From an uncultured Burkholderiales bacterium (GTDB taxonomy: Bacteria > Pseudomonadota > Gammaproteobacteria > Burkholderiales > Burkholderiaceae_C): 61,449 bases of DNA. The DNA lies in contig CAIZIT010000025.1 in assembly GCA_903933115.1 (NCBI GenBank), positions 1 to 61,449 of the forward strand. The letters are read 5' to 3'. The notes under the pieces were generated by a model that was given only the letters and a program-made list of their open reading frames with translations, was not told the DNA's origin and did no database searches. Below are positions 17,488 through 26,431 of this stretch, in pieces; position 1 is the stretch's first letter, and each line of letters starts with the position of its first letter. A program made the translations under genes and the position numbers.

Positions 17488-18480
17488 ATGAGTCGACTTC
17501 AATTAAGCTTTGCGTGCTGGGACTACGATCGCACAAGGGCTTTGATGGATGGGCGTGTCAAAGTGGATGGCATTGACCTGAATTATCTGAACTTGCCTGT
17601 AGAGGAGACCTTCTTTAGGATGGCCCGATTCAGAGAGTTCGACATGTCCGAGATGTCCTTGTCCTCTTACTGCGTGACCTTGTCCAAGCCCGATCGGCCT
17701 TTTATCGCTTTGCCCATTTTTCCATCGCGCTTTTTTAGACACTCTTGCATTTACGTCAATGCCAACAGTGGCATCAAAGAGGCCAAGGACTTGATAGGCA
17801 AAAGGATCGCTTCGCCCGAGTACCAAATGACCGCACCGGTCTGGATTCGAGGCATTTTGCAAGACCATTACGGAGTGCCCATTGACGCGCAACCCTACCT
17901 CTTTGGGGGTGAGGAGGAGCCAGGCCGTATTGAGAAGATGAGCCTCAAATTGCCTGAGAACATCAAGGTGAGCCCCATTGAGCCCCATCAAACGCTCACG
18001 CAAATGCTCTATGACGGTGAGATCGATGCCCTGTACACAGCAAGAATGCCCTCCTCCTTTCTAAAAGGAGACGGTCGCGTCAAGCGCCTCTTTGAGAACT
18101 ACCAAGAGGTGGAGCGCAACTACTACCGCGAGACCCAGATTTTCCCCATCATGCACACCGTGGTGATTCGCCGTGAGGTCTATGAGGCCAACCGCTGGAT
18201 TGCACAGTCTTTGACCAAAGCCTTCATTGAGGCCCAGAAAATGACTTACGAGGCCTTGAACGAAACGGCCGCCTTGAAAACCATGCTCCCCCATTTGACG
18301 GCACAGGTTGAAGAGGTCAAGCGTGAGTTTGGAGACGATTGGTGGCCCTACGGTTTGGAGAAGAACGTCAAGACACTGGAAACCTTCACCCGTTATCACC
18401 ATGAGCAAGGCCTCTCAGCCAAGAAGCTCAGTGTGGAGGAGCTCTTTGCACCAGAGGCCCTAGAAGCGTTTAAGATTTAA
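17488..18480 (+). CDS. 4,5-dihydroxyphthalate decarboxylase-like protein (periplasmic-binding fold, cytoplasmic)
   Basis: A 330-residue protein whose ATG at 17488 follows AGGAG. The opening LQLSFACWDYDRTRALMDGRVKVDGI and the later EPHQTLTQMLYDGEIDALYTARMP match the Pht5-type group, which shares the NMT1/THI5 binding fold. There is no leader, so it is cytoplasmic. Known members decarboxylate 4,5-dihydroxyphthalate; many others are only annotated as substrate-binding proteins. The coupled upstream Bug gene suggests that the ligand is imported and then handled here. Decarboxylase function is plausible rather than proven. Confidence 0.82.
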   Translation: MSRLQLSFACWDYDRTRALMDGRVKVDGIDLNYLNLPVEETFFRMARFREFDMSEMSLSSYCVTLSKPDRPFIALPIFPSRFFRHSCIYVNANSGIKEAKDLIGKRIASPEYQMTAPVWIRGILQDHYGVPIDAQPYLFGGEEEPGRIEKMSLKLPENIKVSPIEPHQTLTQMLYDGEIDALYTARMPSSFLKGDGRVKRLFENYQEVERNYYRETQIFPIMHTVVIRREVYEANRWIAQSLTKAFIEAQKMTYEALNETAALKTMLPHLTAQVEEVKREFGDDWWPYGLEKNVKTLETFTRYHHEQGLSAKKLSVEELFAPEALEAFKI

Positions 18481-18595
18481 GGCACTCTCGAGCGGGCTGC
18501 TTTGGCGCATCTTCTAGCCATGCCCCCATCATGAGGGCAGCGGAGTAGCCCAGCTGCCTAGCAGGCCTAGCACCCTTGTGCCCTGGCACCCATCA

Positions 18596-18641
18596 AACCC
18601 AAGCGTGAGGTCCAAAGCGACCTTCACGCTTGGGTTTTTTT
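18596..18641 (+). terminator. Rho-independent terminator
   Basis: A 17-bp stem (AACCCAAGCGTGAGGTC and its near complement with one bulged T) is followed by a run of T on the plus strand. It lies about 115 bases after the decarboxylase-like gene and ends the Bug operon. The 18481-18800 spacer otherwise holds only the repeat block at 18702-18750. Confidence 0.85.
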
Positions 18642-18701
18642 ATGCGATCATTGGCGCGTGCAGTGCTGATTGCCTGCATTGGCAACAACCCGTGGATTGT
18701 C

Positions 18702-18750
18702 CATATGTGGGTCCCACATATGTGCTGCATATATTGGTTGCATATATTGG
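18702..18750. repeat. Ten-bp-arm palindrome followed by a 13-nt direct repeat
   Basis: CATATGTGGG at 18702-18711 pairs with CCCACATATG at 18713-18722 around one central T. It is followed by two copies of TGCATATATTGG, at 18726 and 18739, and a degenerate third (TGCATACATG). The block ends 50 bases before the ParB-like gene. It could be an operator, a promoter with AT-rich boxes, or a partition-like site; function is inferred only from position and symmetry. Confidence 0.6.
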
Positions 18751-18800
18751 CTGCATACATGTGTTCTGTATTTACTCTCTCCATCAAAGGCCCCTAAAAC

Positions 18801-19415
18801 ATGCGCCCTCTTCATCACCACATCCTCAAAGTCGACTTGTCCACCCTCAGGCCCACGCAGTGCAGCGTTGGCTACCAAGAGGTCATCAGCAAGCGAGAGG
18901 AGTGGAGGGCCTTATCGGGCAAGAAGCGAGAAGCCTTGGTGGAGCAGCACTGGTTTCCCACCATCATTGGGCCCAAAAAGCAGCACTTCATCATCGATCA
19001 CCATCACCTGGGCGTGGCCTTGTATGAAGAGGGGCAAGATCGTGTTTTGCTCACGGTTTTAAAAGATCTCTCTGGGCTCGATGAGTCCACCTTTTGGCGG
19101 GTCATGGAGTTTCACCAATGGGCCCACCCCTTTGACCGAGATGGCAAACGGGTGGACTTCAAGAAGATCCCCAAAAGCATCGCCCAACTCAAAGACGACC
19201 CCTACCGCAGCCTTGCCGGCTTGGCCAGAAAGCAAGGCGCTTTCGCCAAGGACGTGACCCCTTACAGTGAATTTTTATGGGCCGACTACTTCAGGGCTCA
19301 CTTGGACAAAGATTTGCTCGCGGAGTCGATGGACAAGGCGTTGAAAGTGGCGCTCAAAATGGCCAAGAAAAACCAAGCCAGTTACTTGCCTGGCTGGAGC
19401 GGGGGCGATGCTTGA
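18801..19415 (+). CDS. ParB-like nuclease-domain protein (ParBc_2 family), stand-alone
   Basis: A 204-residue protein that is one whole ParBc_2-type domain. It has DLSTLRPTQCSVGYQEV, then FPTIIGPKKQHFIIDHHHLGVAL, and FWRVMEFHQWAHPFDRDGKR, ending with SLAGLARK, YSEFLWADYFR. The His-rich DHHH corresponds to the conserved motif of this family. There is no HTH, parA or parS-like cluster, so this is not the chromosome-partition ParB. The repeat block at 18702-18750 lies just upstream. The cellular role of ParBc_2 proteins is not established. Confidence 0.88.
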   Translation: MRPLHHHILKVDLSTLRPTQCSVGYQEVISKREEWRALSGKKREALVEQHWFPTIIGPKKQHFIIDHHHLGVALYEEGQDRVLLTVLKDLSGLDESTFWRVMEFHQWAHPFDRDGKRVDFKKIPKSIAQLKDDPYRSLAGLARKQGAFAKDVTPYSEFLWADYFRAHLDKDLLAESMDKALKVALKMAKKNQASYLPGWSGGDA

Positions 19416-19461
19416 AAAAAAAGCAGCGTGCGTGAGACCAGGGCAAGAAGCCTTTGAGAAC

Positions 19462-20016
19462 TCACGGCCTTCTGTAGCTCACTTGCATGCCTCGCCAATA
19501 CGGCTCATCCGTATGGTTCAATCGCACCGTCCCGCCCGTTGAGGGCGCATGCACAAAGCGGCCCTGTCCGACATAAATACCCGCATGGGTGGGCACCCCT
19601 ACCCCTGTGGGTTTGAAGAACACCAAATCCCCTGTTCGGCGACGATCTTGGGGCACCTCAACCCCCCAAGCGCTCAACTGCGCGACGGTTCTGGGCGTTG
19701 AGAATGGTGTTTGACTTTGAAAGACGTGGGCAATGAGGCCACTGCAATCAAAGCCACCGGCCAAGGTGTTGCCCCCGTAGCGGTAAGGCACCCCCACCAA
19801 ACCCATGGCATACATGGCTGCACTTTGAGCGTGCTCTAAACCCAGTTGCGCCTTGGCCACCTCTCCACTGGAGTCCTCGAGGAGCGCTGGGGTGCGCCCA
19901 AGGGGCGCGTTCACCACGCTTGCTGGTGGCTTGGAGGACCCGCAAGAGATCAAAAGGCACGCAGCAAAGAGCGCCAATAAGGCGCCACAAGAACGTGTAA
20001 GAAAGGGGCGATCCAT
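19462..20016 (-). CDS. NlpC/P60-family cell-wall peptidase lipoprotein
   Basis: A 184-residue envelope protein. The ATG at 20016 begins a leader ending in Leu-Ile-Ser-Cys25 (lipobox); the frame is open for 39 more bases. The catalytic triad is visible: Cys91 in GGFDCSGLI, His144 in THAGIYVG and His156 in FVHAPST. Such enzymes cut gamma-D-glutamyl-diamino-acid bonds in peptidoglycan stem peptides. It is convergent with the ParB-like gene, 46 bases apart. It is complete and of normal size for the single-domain Spr/NlpC type. Confidence 0.92.
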   Translation of the reverse strand: MDRPFLTRSCGALLALFAACLLISCGSSKPPASVVNAPLGRTPALLEDSSGEVAKAQLGLEHAQSAAMYAMGLVGVPYRYGGNTLAGGFDCSGLIAHVFQSQTPFSTPRTVAQLSAWGVEVPQDRRRTGDLVFFKPTGVGVPTHAGIYVGQGRFVHAPSTGGTVRLNHTDEPYWRGMQVSYRRP

Positions 20017-20145
20017 GAGGTGGGGCTCAAGCTTAAAAAAAAGTGGGTGGGCCAAATGGGCTCAGGGTCTATAGGGGGGCATGAAGCGCGGGGCTGAGCT
20101 AGAGAGTCAACTGGGCCACGGGTTTGACCATCGACTTGAAACTGA

Positions 20146-20175
20146 GACTAGGACTATGACTAGGACTAGGACTGT
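20146..20175. repeat. Five tandem 6-nt units (GACTAG and variants)
   Basis: Units GACTAG, GACTAT, GACTAG, GACTAG, GACTGT follow one another without gaps. They lie in the spacer between the NlpC/P60 gene and the CoA-transferase. No coding role is seen. This is one of several unrelated short repeats in spacers of this window. Confidence 0.8.
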
Positions 20176-20302
20176 TCAAGCTCACGTCCCATGCCTTCAC
20201 CCTCTGAGCCCAGGCTCCACCAAGCCTTCCCCCCCACATGAATCCGAGTATAAAAGAAATCGCTCCACCCTCTTCTTTTGCGTCACGTAAAATCCCTCTT
20301 CT

Positions 20303-21550
20303 ATGAACCACAACAACACCCCCACCTCCTCTTTGCCACTGAGCGGCATTCGTGTGCTTGACCTGAGCCGCATTCTTGCCGGTCCTTGGGCCGCACAAAC
20401 TCTGGCCGACTTGGGCGCAGAGGTGATCAAAGTCGAGCGCCCCGGCGCTGGTGACGATACACGCGTTTGGGGACCTCCCTTTTTAAACGACGCGCAAACG
20501 GGAGAAAGAGCGGACGCGGCTTATTTTTTAACGTGTAACCGCGGCAAACAGTCCATCACCGTGGACTTTACTCAAGAAGAAGGCGCGCAATTGATCAAAA
20601 GCTTGGTGAAGAAGTGCGATATCTTGATCGAAAACTTCAAAGTCGGCGGCCTCAAAAAATACGGCCTCGATTACGCCTCTCTCAAAGCGATTCACCCCGG
20701 CCTCATTTACTGCTCCATCACCGGCTTTGGACAAACCGGCCCTTATGCCGAGCGTCCTGGCTACGACTTCTTGATCCAAGCCATGGGCGGCTTGATGAGC
20801 ATCACCGGCGAGAGGGATGACAAAGCGGGAGGTGGCCCCCAAAAGGTGGGCGTGGCCATCACCGATGTGATGACAGGGCTTTATTCCACCGTGGGCATCC
20901 TCTCCGCCCTCAGGGTCAAGGAGCGCACAGGCGAGGGGCAACACCTGGACATGGCGCTCATGGATGTGCAAGTGGCCGCCTTGGCCAACCAAGCCTCGAG
21001 CTACTTGGTCACCGGGGTCTCCCCCGTGCGTTTGGGCAATGAGCACCCCTCCATCACCCCTTACCAGTCCTTGCCCGCAAGCGACGGCTACTTCATCTTG
21101 GCCATTGGCAACGACTCACAATTCAAGAGCTTTTGCCAAGCGGCAGACCATCCTGAGCTGTCCTCGGACCCCCGCTTTTTGACGAACAAAGACCGCGTGA
21201 CCCATCGCGATCAACTCACCCCTTTGCTTGAAGAGATCACCCGCACGCGCCGCATCGACGACTGGACCCTCATCATGGAGCGTGCCGGCGTGCCTTGTGG
21301 CCCGATCAACACCTTGGAGCGGGTCTTTGCAGACCCACAGGTCCAAGCGCGCGAGCTGCGCGTGGACATCCCCCATGCCCAGTACGGCAGCGTGCCCAGT
21401 GTTGCCAGCCCCATTCGCTTGTCTAAAACACCCATTCAATACGACAAAGCCCCCCCACAACTGGGCGAGCACAACCAAGCCATCTTGCAAGGGCTCTTGG
21501 GCTTGAGCCCAGAGGACGTGGAGAAACTCCAAGACAACGGCATCGTCTAA
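20303..21550 (+). CDS. Class III (CaiB/BaiF) acyl-CoA transferase
   Basis: A 415-residue family III CoA-transferase. The opening LSGIRVLDLSRILAGPWAAQTLADLGAEVIKVERPG and GDDTRVWGPPF are diagnostic. The likely catalytic Asp is in VAITDVMTGLYS, and GFGQTGPYAERPGYDFLIQAMGG is typical of the frc and succinyl-CoA:carboxylate group. It stands alone on the plus strand, followed 33 bases later by the LexA box of umuDC, so it is transcribed separately from the SOS genes. The substrate is unknown. Confidence 0.94.
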   Translation: MNHNNTPTSSLPLSGIRVLDLSRILAGPWAAQTLADLGAEVIKVERPGAGDDTRVWGPPFLNDAQTGERADAAYFLTCNRGKQSITVDFTQEEGAQLIKSLVKKCDILIENFKVGGLKKYGLDYASLKAIHPGLIYCSITGFGQTGPYAERPGYDFLIQAMGGLMSITGERDDKAGGGPQKVGVAITDVMTGLYSTVGILSALRVKERTGEGQHLDMALMDVQVAALANQASSYLVTGVSPVRLGNEHPSITPYQSLPASDGYFILAIGNDSQFKSFCQAADHPELSSDPRFLTNKDRVTHRDQLTPLLEEITRTRRIDDWTLIMERAGVPCGPINTLERVFADPQVQARELRVDIPHAQYGSVPSVASPIRLSKTPIQYDKAPPQLGEHNQAILQGLLGLSPEDVEKLQDNGIV

Positions 21551-21582
21551 AAAAAGAGGAAACCACCAGGTCGATTTTGCCG

Positions 21583-21606
21583 TATACTGTATAAATGAAC
21601 AGTATA
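21583..21606 (+). promoter_or_regulatory. LexA (SOS) operator of umuDC
   Basis: TATACTGT, eight bases, then ACAGTATA form a perfect 8-bp inverted repeat that contains the LexA consensus CTGT-N8-ACAG (21587-21602). It directly precedes umuD, so the operon is expected to be repressed by LexA and induced by DNA damage. Confidence 0.93.
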
Positions 21607-21684
21607 CGATGGATCTCCAACAACACCCCGGGGCAGGGTTTAGAGGGCTTGGTGCCCTCGCTCACCGCCCAAGAACCCCCTCTC

Positions 21685-22164
21685 ATGCCAGAGCAGCAGT
21701 GGCAGTGCTTGCCCTTGCCCGCCAATGCCCACGCCTACACAACGCAGCCGAGCACCAAGCCCTTGCGCGTGGTCCCCGGCAAGGTCCCTGCGGGCTTTCC
21801 GTCGCCGGCAGAGGACTTTGCCGTGAAGCGTCACGACCTCAATGAGCTTTTGATCACCCACGCCATGGCCACCTTCCTTTGGCGCGTCTCAGGCCAATCG
21901 ATGACCGAAGCGGGCATCTTTGACGGTGACATCTTGGTGGTCAATCGAGCGCTGACCCCGGTGCATAAAGATGTCGTGGTGGCCGAGGTCGATGGGGAGT
22001 TCACGGTGAAGTACTTCTACAAACGACACGGGAGCGTCAAGCTCCAACCCGCCAACCCCACCTACCCAGAGATCACCTTCAAAGAGGGGCAAAGTCTGCG
22101 CATTTGCGGTGTGGTCACGAGCTCGATCAAGCGCTTTCGCAAAAGCGCTCAGACCTTGGATTGA
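21685..22164 (+). CDS. umuD: UmuD-like self-cleaving subunit of translesion polymerase V
   Basis: A 159-residue S24-family protein. The frame extends to an ATG at 21595, but that codon lies inside the LexA operator, so a later start is preferred; 21685 (ATG) is chosen and a GTG at 21652 is possible. The self-cleavage site is Ala36-Gly37 ([12 protein letters not shown]), with nucleophile Ser72 and Lys109 at the same spacing as in E. coli UmuD. RecA-stimulated cleavage would give UmuD', the partner of UmuC. umuC starts 7 bases after the stop. Confidence 0.92.
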   Translation: MPEQQWQCLPLPANAHAYTTQPSTKPLRVVPGKVPAGFPSPAEDFAVKRHDLNELLITHAMATFLWRVSGQSMTEAGIFDGDILVVNRALTPVHKDVVVAEVDGEFTVKYFYKRHGSVKLQPANPTYPEITFKEGQSLRICGVVTSSIKRFRKSAQTLD

Positions 22165-22171
22165 CGGCCCT

Positions 22172-23488
22172 ATGTATGCGCTGATCGATGGCAATAATTT
22201 TTATGTGAGTTGCGAGCGAATTTTTCGCCCCTCTTTGAACGCTTGCCCAGTGGTGGTGCTGTCCAACAACGACGGCTGCGCGATTGCACGCAGCAACGAA
22301 GCCAAGGCGCTAGGGGTCGCGATGGGTGCGCCTTGGTTCAAGATCCAACATCTGCAAGAAAGCGCGGGCCTGGTGGCCTTGTCGGCCAACTTCACGCTCT
22401 ACGGTGACATCAGCCAACGCATGATGACCATCGCCGCTGGTCTGGGCCCCCAGCAAGAGGTCTACTCCATTGATGAGAGTTTTGTGAGCTTGACTGGGGT
22501 ACGGGGTGACTTGATCAAAAGGGCCCAGACCATGAGGTCTCGCATCTTGCAGTGGATTGGAATACCCACATGCATTGGCATGGGGGAGACGAAAACCTTG
22601 GCCAAACTGGCCAACCACATTGCCAAAACGGCAGAACGCAAGCCAGGCCTTTATCCTACAGAGCTCGCACAAGTCTGCAGCCTCTCCCACCTGTCTGCAG
22701 AACGTCTCAAAGAGGTCCTCCAGCGCACCGATGTGGCAGAGGTCTGGGGGGTGGGCCGGCGCATCAACGCGCAGCTCAAAGACATGGGCATTGAGACGGC
22801 TTGGGACTTGAGGGCGTCGTCTGCGAGCGCTTTAAGGGCACGCTTTGGCGTGGTGATGGAGCGCACGGTCAAAGAGCTTCAAGGCGTTGCGTGTATCGAC
22901 TTGGAGGAGTGGCCTGCGAACAAAAAGGAAATCGCCTGCACGCGCAGTTTTGGACAAGCGGTGGTGAGCCTAGAGCCCTTGATCGAGGCCGTCTCCGAGT
23001 TTGCCTCGCGCGCAGCGGAGAAACTGCGACGCCAACGCAGTCTGAGCGGACAAGTGTTGGTCTTCATTCGCACAAGCCCCTTTCGTGCTGGGCCTCAATA
23101 CAGCCAAAGCATCACCTTGCCCTTGCTCAGGCCCACGGCCGACACCGCCACACTGGTCCAAGCGGCCGTCATGGGCCTGCAACTCATCTATCAAGGTGGG
23201 TTTGCATTCGCAAAGGCGGGGGTGATGCTGCTCGACTTGAGGGATGAGGGCTTTGAGCAAGGCGAGCTCCCACTGGGGCTTGAGACGTCTTTGTACACCC
23301 GGGAGAATCAGACCCCTAAAGCGCTCATGCAAGCGCTAGATCAGATCAACCAACGCTACGGTCGCGGCACCTTGGCACTGGCCAGCAGCGGCTCGAGCAC
23401 GAAGAAAAAAATCTGGTCCATGCGCCAAGAGCGCTTGACCCCGCGCTACACCACCGCTTGGGCAGACATGCCTGTTGCACGGGCCTGA
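22172..23488 (+). CDS. umuC: UmuC-like Y-family DNA polymerase V catalytic subunit
   Basis: A 438-residue Y-family polymerase, matching the usual 420-440. The start at 22172 gives [18 protein letters not shown], the canonical opening with the first catalytic Asp. [11 protein letters not shown] and VYSIDESFV carry the further conserved residues, including the Asp-Glu pair. A helix-hairpin-helix region and little-finger domain ([20 protein letters not shown]) follow, then the UmuC-specific tail. It performs error-prone lesion bypass as UmuD'2C. It is co-transcribed with umuD under LexA control. Confidence 0.96.
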   Translation: MYALIDGNNFYVSCERIFRPSLNACPVVVLSNNDGCAIARSNEAKALGVAMGAPWFKIQHLQESAGLVALSANFTLYGDISQRMMTIAAGLGPQQEVYSIDESFVSLTGVRGDLIKRAQTMRSRILQWIGIPTCIGMGETKTLAKLANHIAKTAERKPGLYPTELAQVCSLSHLSAERLKEVLQRTDVAEVWGVGRRINAQLKDMGIETAWDLRASSASALRARFGVVMERTVKELQGVACIDLEEWPANKKEIACTRSFGQAVVSLEPLIEAVSEFASRAAEKLRRQRSLSGQVLVFIRTSPFRAGPQYSQSITLPLLRPTADTATLVQAAVMGLQLIYQGGFAFAKAGVMLLDLRDEGFEQGELPLGLETSLYTRENQTPKALMQALDQINQRYGRGTLALASSGSSTKKKIWSMRQERLTPRYTTAWADMPVARA

Positions 23489-23561
23489 GCGACGCCAACC
23501 CCCAAGAAAGTAGAGACCCCCTCCATGCTGATCGCCATCATGTACCGCGTGACCCAAAGCC

Positions 23562-25187
23562 TCAAGCGCTGAGGACGCCAGTGGAGCGACTGTGCAGCAC
23601 GCCCGCCAATTGGGTCATGCTCGCTTTGCTTAAAAACTGAGCCTCGAGCAAGACGCTGCTGGAGGCCAAGCCGGACAAGGCGAGCGCAAGGGGGTCGGGG
23701 TGAAGTGACGGAGGGGCAAAGGCATGCGCCAAAAAATCAGCATGCCCATCGCTCCCGTCAAGGGGGTGGGTTCTGACCCAAGTGCACTGCCTTAAAAACG
23801 CTGGTGAAAGGTGCTTTTGAAGATCGCTCAAGGCGAGGCCCCAGTCGGCCAAGCCCTCTTGAACACTAGGAAAGAGGCGGTCGTAGGCTTCAAAGACCGC
23901 TCGCTCAAAGACTTGGTCAAAGCCACTGGCCAAGTCCTCCAACTCAGGCGTCGACAAATGAGGCGACAAGCGTGCAAAGTGACGCTTCAAATCCGGGGTC
24001 TTCGCGCCCCGCTGCAGCCAAGCACCGAGTTGCTCGTAAAGACCCAAGGAGGAGCTGTGCACTTTGGCAGACACCTTCTTCAAAGGCGCAGAGCGCTCCC
24101 CTGCAGCGCTCTCGCCCCGAGCCAAGTCAGGCTTCCAAGAGGGATTGACCATGACGAGTGAGCTCACCCGCTGGGGCATGAGCGCTTTCAACACCAAGCC
24201 CCACACCAAGGAGGCGTCGTGGGTGATCACGTCCAACTCTTGCACGTCCACCTCCTCCATCCATTCCAATAGCGCTTGCATGCCCCCTGCAAAGCGATGG
24301 GCTTGAGGTTTCTTGAAGCGGTCACTGGCACCATGACCCAAGAAGTCGGGCACCAAGACACGGGGGGCGGCAAGAGGGGTGGAGAACGGCAAATCACTTG
24401 TTAAAGAGCGCCCTAAAGCGATGAGCAGAGGCTCAAAGAAATTGGAGCTCGTGTTCGCCCCATGAAGGCACAAATAGGTCTTCTTGCCCACCAGCTCGCC
24501 CAAGGCGGGCATTTGACGGTAGTGAAGCCGCATGCCTTTGAGTGGATCAGGGCCTTGGAGCACGTGGTAAGCCGACTGGGCATGAGGCGCCTCAAAGCCC
24601 GAGATCTCGGTGATGGGTTTGCGAAGGGCGTCTTCTCGTAAAAACCGCTTGGCCGCAGACGCCTCTTGCCGAATCCATTGCCTTTGTGATTGGAAGAAAG
24701 ATTGCAGCAACTGCACCGACTCTTGCGCCAACACCCCACCTCGAACGCGTGTGTGGTGGTTGATGCGAGCGTCCTCAAAGAGATTGAGCACCGAGCCCGC
24801 CACCCCTGACTTGGCGTCTTTTGCGGCGAACACCACCTCACGCACACGTGCATTGAAAATCGCCCCCGCACACATCGCACAAGGCTCCAAGCTCACATAA
24901 AGCGTGCAGTCTTGAAGCCTGTAGTTCCCCAACACCTTGGCCGCCTCTTGCAGCACCAAGACCTCTGCGTGCGCAGTCGGATCACAATGCGCAATGGGCG
25001 CATTGTGCGCTTTGGCGATCAACACGCCGTTTTGATAAATCGCAGCCCCCACAGGCACCTCCCCCTTTTGCGCTGCGCCATGGGCTTGCTGCAAGGCGAC
25101 TTGCATGCAGGCCTCATCATCTGGGCGACCGCCTAAAGAGGAGGCCTCAGACTCAGCATGGGTGTCAGAAGGGGGAAAAGTCGTCAT
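23562..25187 (-). CDS. tadA: TadA tRNA adenosine-34 deaminase fused to an alpha/beta-hydrolase domain
   Basis: A 541-residue two-domain protein from the ATG at 25187; a GTG at 25229 would add 14 residues. Residues about 24-170 are a full TadA (His73-Ala-Glu75, Cys103 and Cys106 in EPCAMC), which makes inosine at the wobble base of tRNA-Arg. Residues about 210-540 are an alpha/beta-hydrolase with an HGAN oxyanion loop and a nucleophile elbow reading THDAS, Asp324, as in haloalkane-dehalogenase relatives rather than GxSxG. The hydrolase role is unknown. It follows the PaiB-like gene by 51 bases and is convergent with umuC. Confidence 0.9.
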   Translation of the reverse strand: MTTFPPSDTHAESEASSLGGRPDDEACMQVALQQAHGAAQKGEVPVGAAIYQNGVLIAKAHNAPIAHCDPTAHAEVLVLQEAAKVLGNYRLQDCTLYVSLEPCAMCAGAIFNARVREVVFAAKDAKSGVAGSVLNLFEDARINHHTRVRGGVLAQESVQLLQSFFQSQRQWIRQEASAAKRFLREDALRKPITEISGFEAPHAQSAYHVLQGPDPLKGMRLHYRQMPALGELVGKKTYLCLHGANTSSNFFEPLLIALGRSLTSDLPFSTPLAAPRVLVPDFLGHGASDRFKKPQAHRFAGGMQALLEWMEEVDVQELDVITHDASLVWGLVLKALMPQRVSSLVMVNPSWKPDLARGESAAGERSAPLKKVSAKVHSSSLGLYEQLGAWLQRGAKTPDLKRHFARLSPHLSTPELEDLASGFDQVFERAVFEAYDRLFPSVQEGLADWGLALSDLQKHLSPAFLRQCTWVRTHPLDGSDGHADFLAHAFAPPSLHPDPLALALSGLASSSVLLEAQFLSKASMTQLAGVLHSRSTGVLSA

Positions 25188-25238
25188 GAAAGGAGGAGGG
25201 ACTTCAAAAAGAGGATGAACGGCGTGCACCGAGGCCGA

Positions 25239-25889
25239 TCAGGACCCATCAGACGCCACCATGCCAAGGCGTTGCATCCAGCGAGCAAGAGACTGCATGC
25301 TCTCCCCGCCTTGGCTGTACTGCTCAAACATCGCTTGATGGGCCTCTGGACGGTGTTGGTTCAACTTCATCTTCAGCTGTCGATGGTCGACTTTCATCTT
25401 GAAACCCACGATGGCGGAGAGCATTTTTTGCTGATAGTCCTGCGGTAACGCTCTCCACTGTGCAGCGTAGCTGGCCTCGTGATCGGCAATCAGTTGCTTG
25501 AGCAACTGGTCTTTGGTTTGAGGCTCGTCCAAAAACACCACCTCCCCTTGTGCGTGCAAAGTGAGGTAGTTCCAAGTGGGCACGCGAACCAAGTCGGGAT
25601 AAACCGAAGGGGACATGTAGGCATGGGGGCCACTGAAAATGGCCAAGGCCTTGGGCTTGGCTTGAAGCGCTTCGACTTGGGGGTTGATTCGAGCAAAGTG
25701 CCCCATCAACACCCAATGGTCTTCGTTCTCACCGTGGAACTCGCACTTCAAGGGCAGGTGTGAAACCAAGGGCTCACCGGAGCTGTTGGTGCTGACCAAA
25801 AGGGCCAAAGGGTGCTCATGCATGAGCGCCTTGGCGTGCTCAGGGTTCTTGTCGTCAAAGGGCTTGGGTAAATAAATGGAATCGTTCAC
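25239..25889 (-). CDS. PaiB-like FMN-binding negative transcriptional regulator
   Basis: A 216-residue protein starting with GTG. It matches the PaiB/FMN-binding split-barrel family: YLPKPFDDKNPEHAKALMHEHPLALLVS, then HLPL, GHFARINPQ, FSGPHAYMSPSVYP and VPTWNYLTLHAQG. These proteins were linked to protease and sporulation control in Bacillus but are widespread flavin-binding proteins in proteobacteria, where their function is not clear. It lies just upstream of the tadA fusion on the same strand and may share its transcript. Confidence 0.92.
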   Translation of the reverse strand: MNDSIYLPKPFDDKNPEHAKALMHEHPLALLVSTNSSGEPLVSHLPLKCEFHGENEDHWVLMGHFARINPQVEALQAKPKALAIFSGPHAYMSPSVYPDLVRVPTWNYLTLHAQGEVVFLDEPQTKDQLLKQLIADHEASYAAQWRALPQDYQQKMLSAIVGFKMKVDHRQLKMKLNQHRPEAHQAMFEQYSQGGESMQSLARWMQRLGMVASDGS

Positions 25890-26059
25890 AGTGTGTTGCT
25901 CCCCACATCAAAGTGCTCTAAGGAACCTTCGAAACCATATCTTAACGAAAGATTCAGGCTTTTGAAGGTCTTGGAGCGAGCGTGTGCCAAATTGCCCAAC
26001 AGGTTGCACGCCTTGGCCTTTTTGAACTGGAGCGCAAGGTCACCATGTCCTTGGTGCCA

Positions 26060-26266
26060 TCATGAGGGATCTGCCCTTGCCTCCTCAGATGCTTGGGGCA
26101 GCTGGCTGCGCTGGGCCCAGGCCTGCCCCACCCACAAAACCATCAACACGTCACCACCAAGGGCCCAAAGCACCACAGCGTGACTCCACAGCACAGCTCG
26201 AGCGCCTTTGTAAGCAAGGCTCAAGACGGCGAAAAACAGGGCGCTGAAGAACATCAAAATGCGCAT
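26060..26266 (-). CDS. Possible small membrane protein
   Basis: A 68-residue frame with two hydrophobic segments (about residues 3-20 and 27-49) and a polar C-terminal tail. GGGA-type purines lie about 10 bases before the ATG. No family is recognised. It occupies an otherwise empty space between the PaiB-like gene and the coupling ATPase. It may be a real two-span membrane peptide or a chance frame. Confidence 0.4.
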   Translation of the reverse strand: MRILMFFSALFFAVLSLAYKGARAVLWSHAVVLWALGGDVLMVLWVGQAWAQRSQLPQASEEARADPS

Positions 26267-26431
26267 CGAATGGGGTCCCTTTCAACGGAGTTCATTGTTT
26301 TTAAAAAAAAGCCAAAGCCCGCGCTAGAAGATCAAAGAGGATCAGAGAGCATCATTGAGGATGCTAATGGTTAGGATCAAGGTCAAGGTCGGAGTAAGGG
26401 CCAGTGGCTTAAGGGGGGTCTTGGCATGAAC

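Noticed and set aside
18801-19415. Chromosome or plasmid partition ParB with parS
   Set aside because: No parA, no HTH domain and no parS-like sequence; the protein is a ParBc_2 type. The nearby palindrome does not resemble parS.
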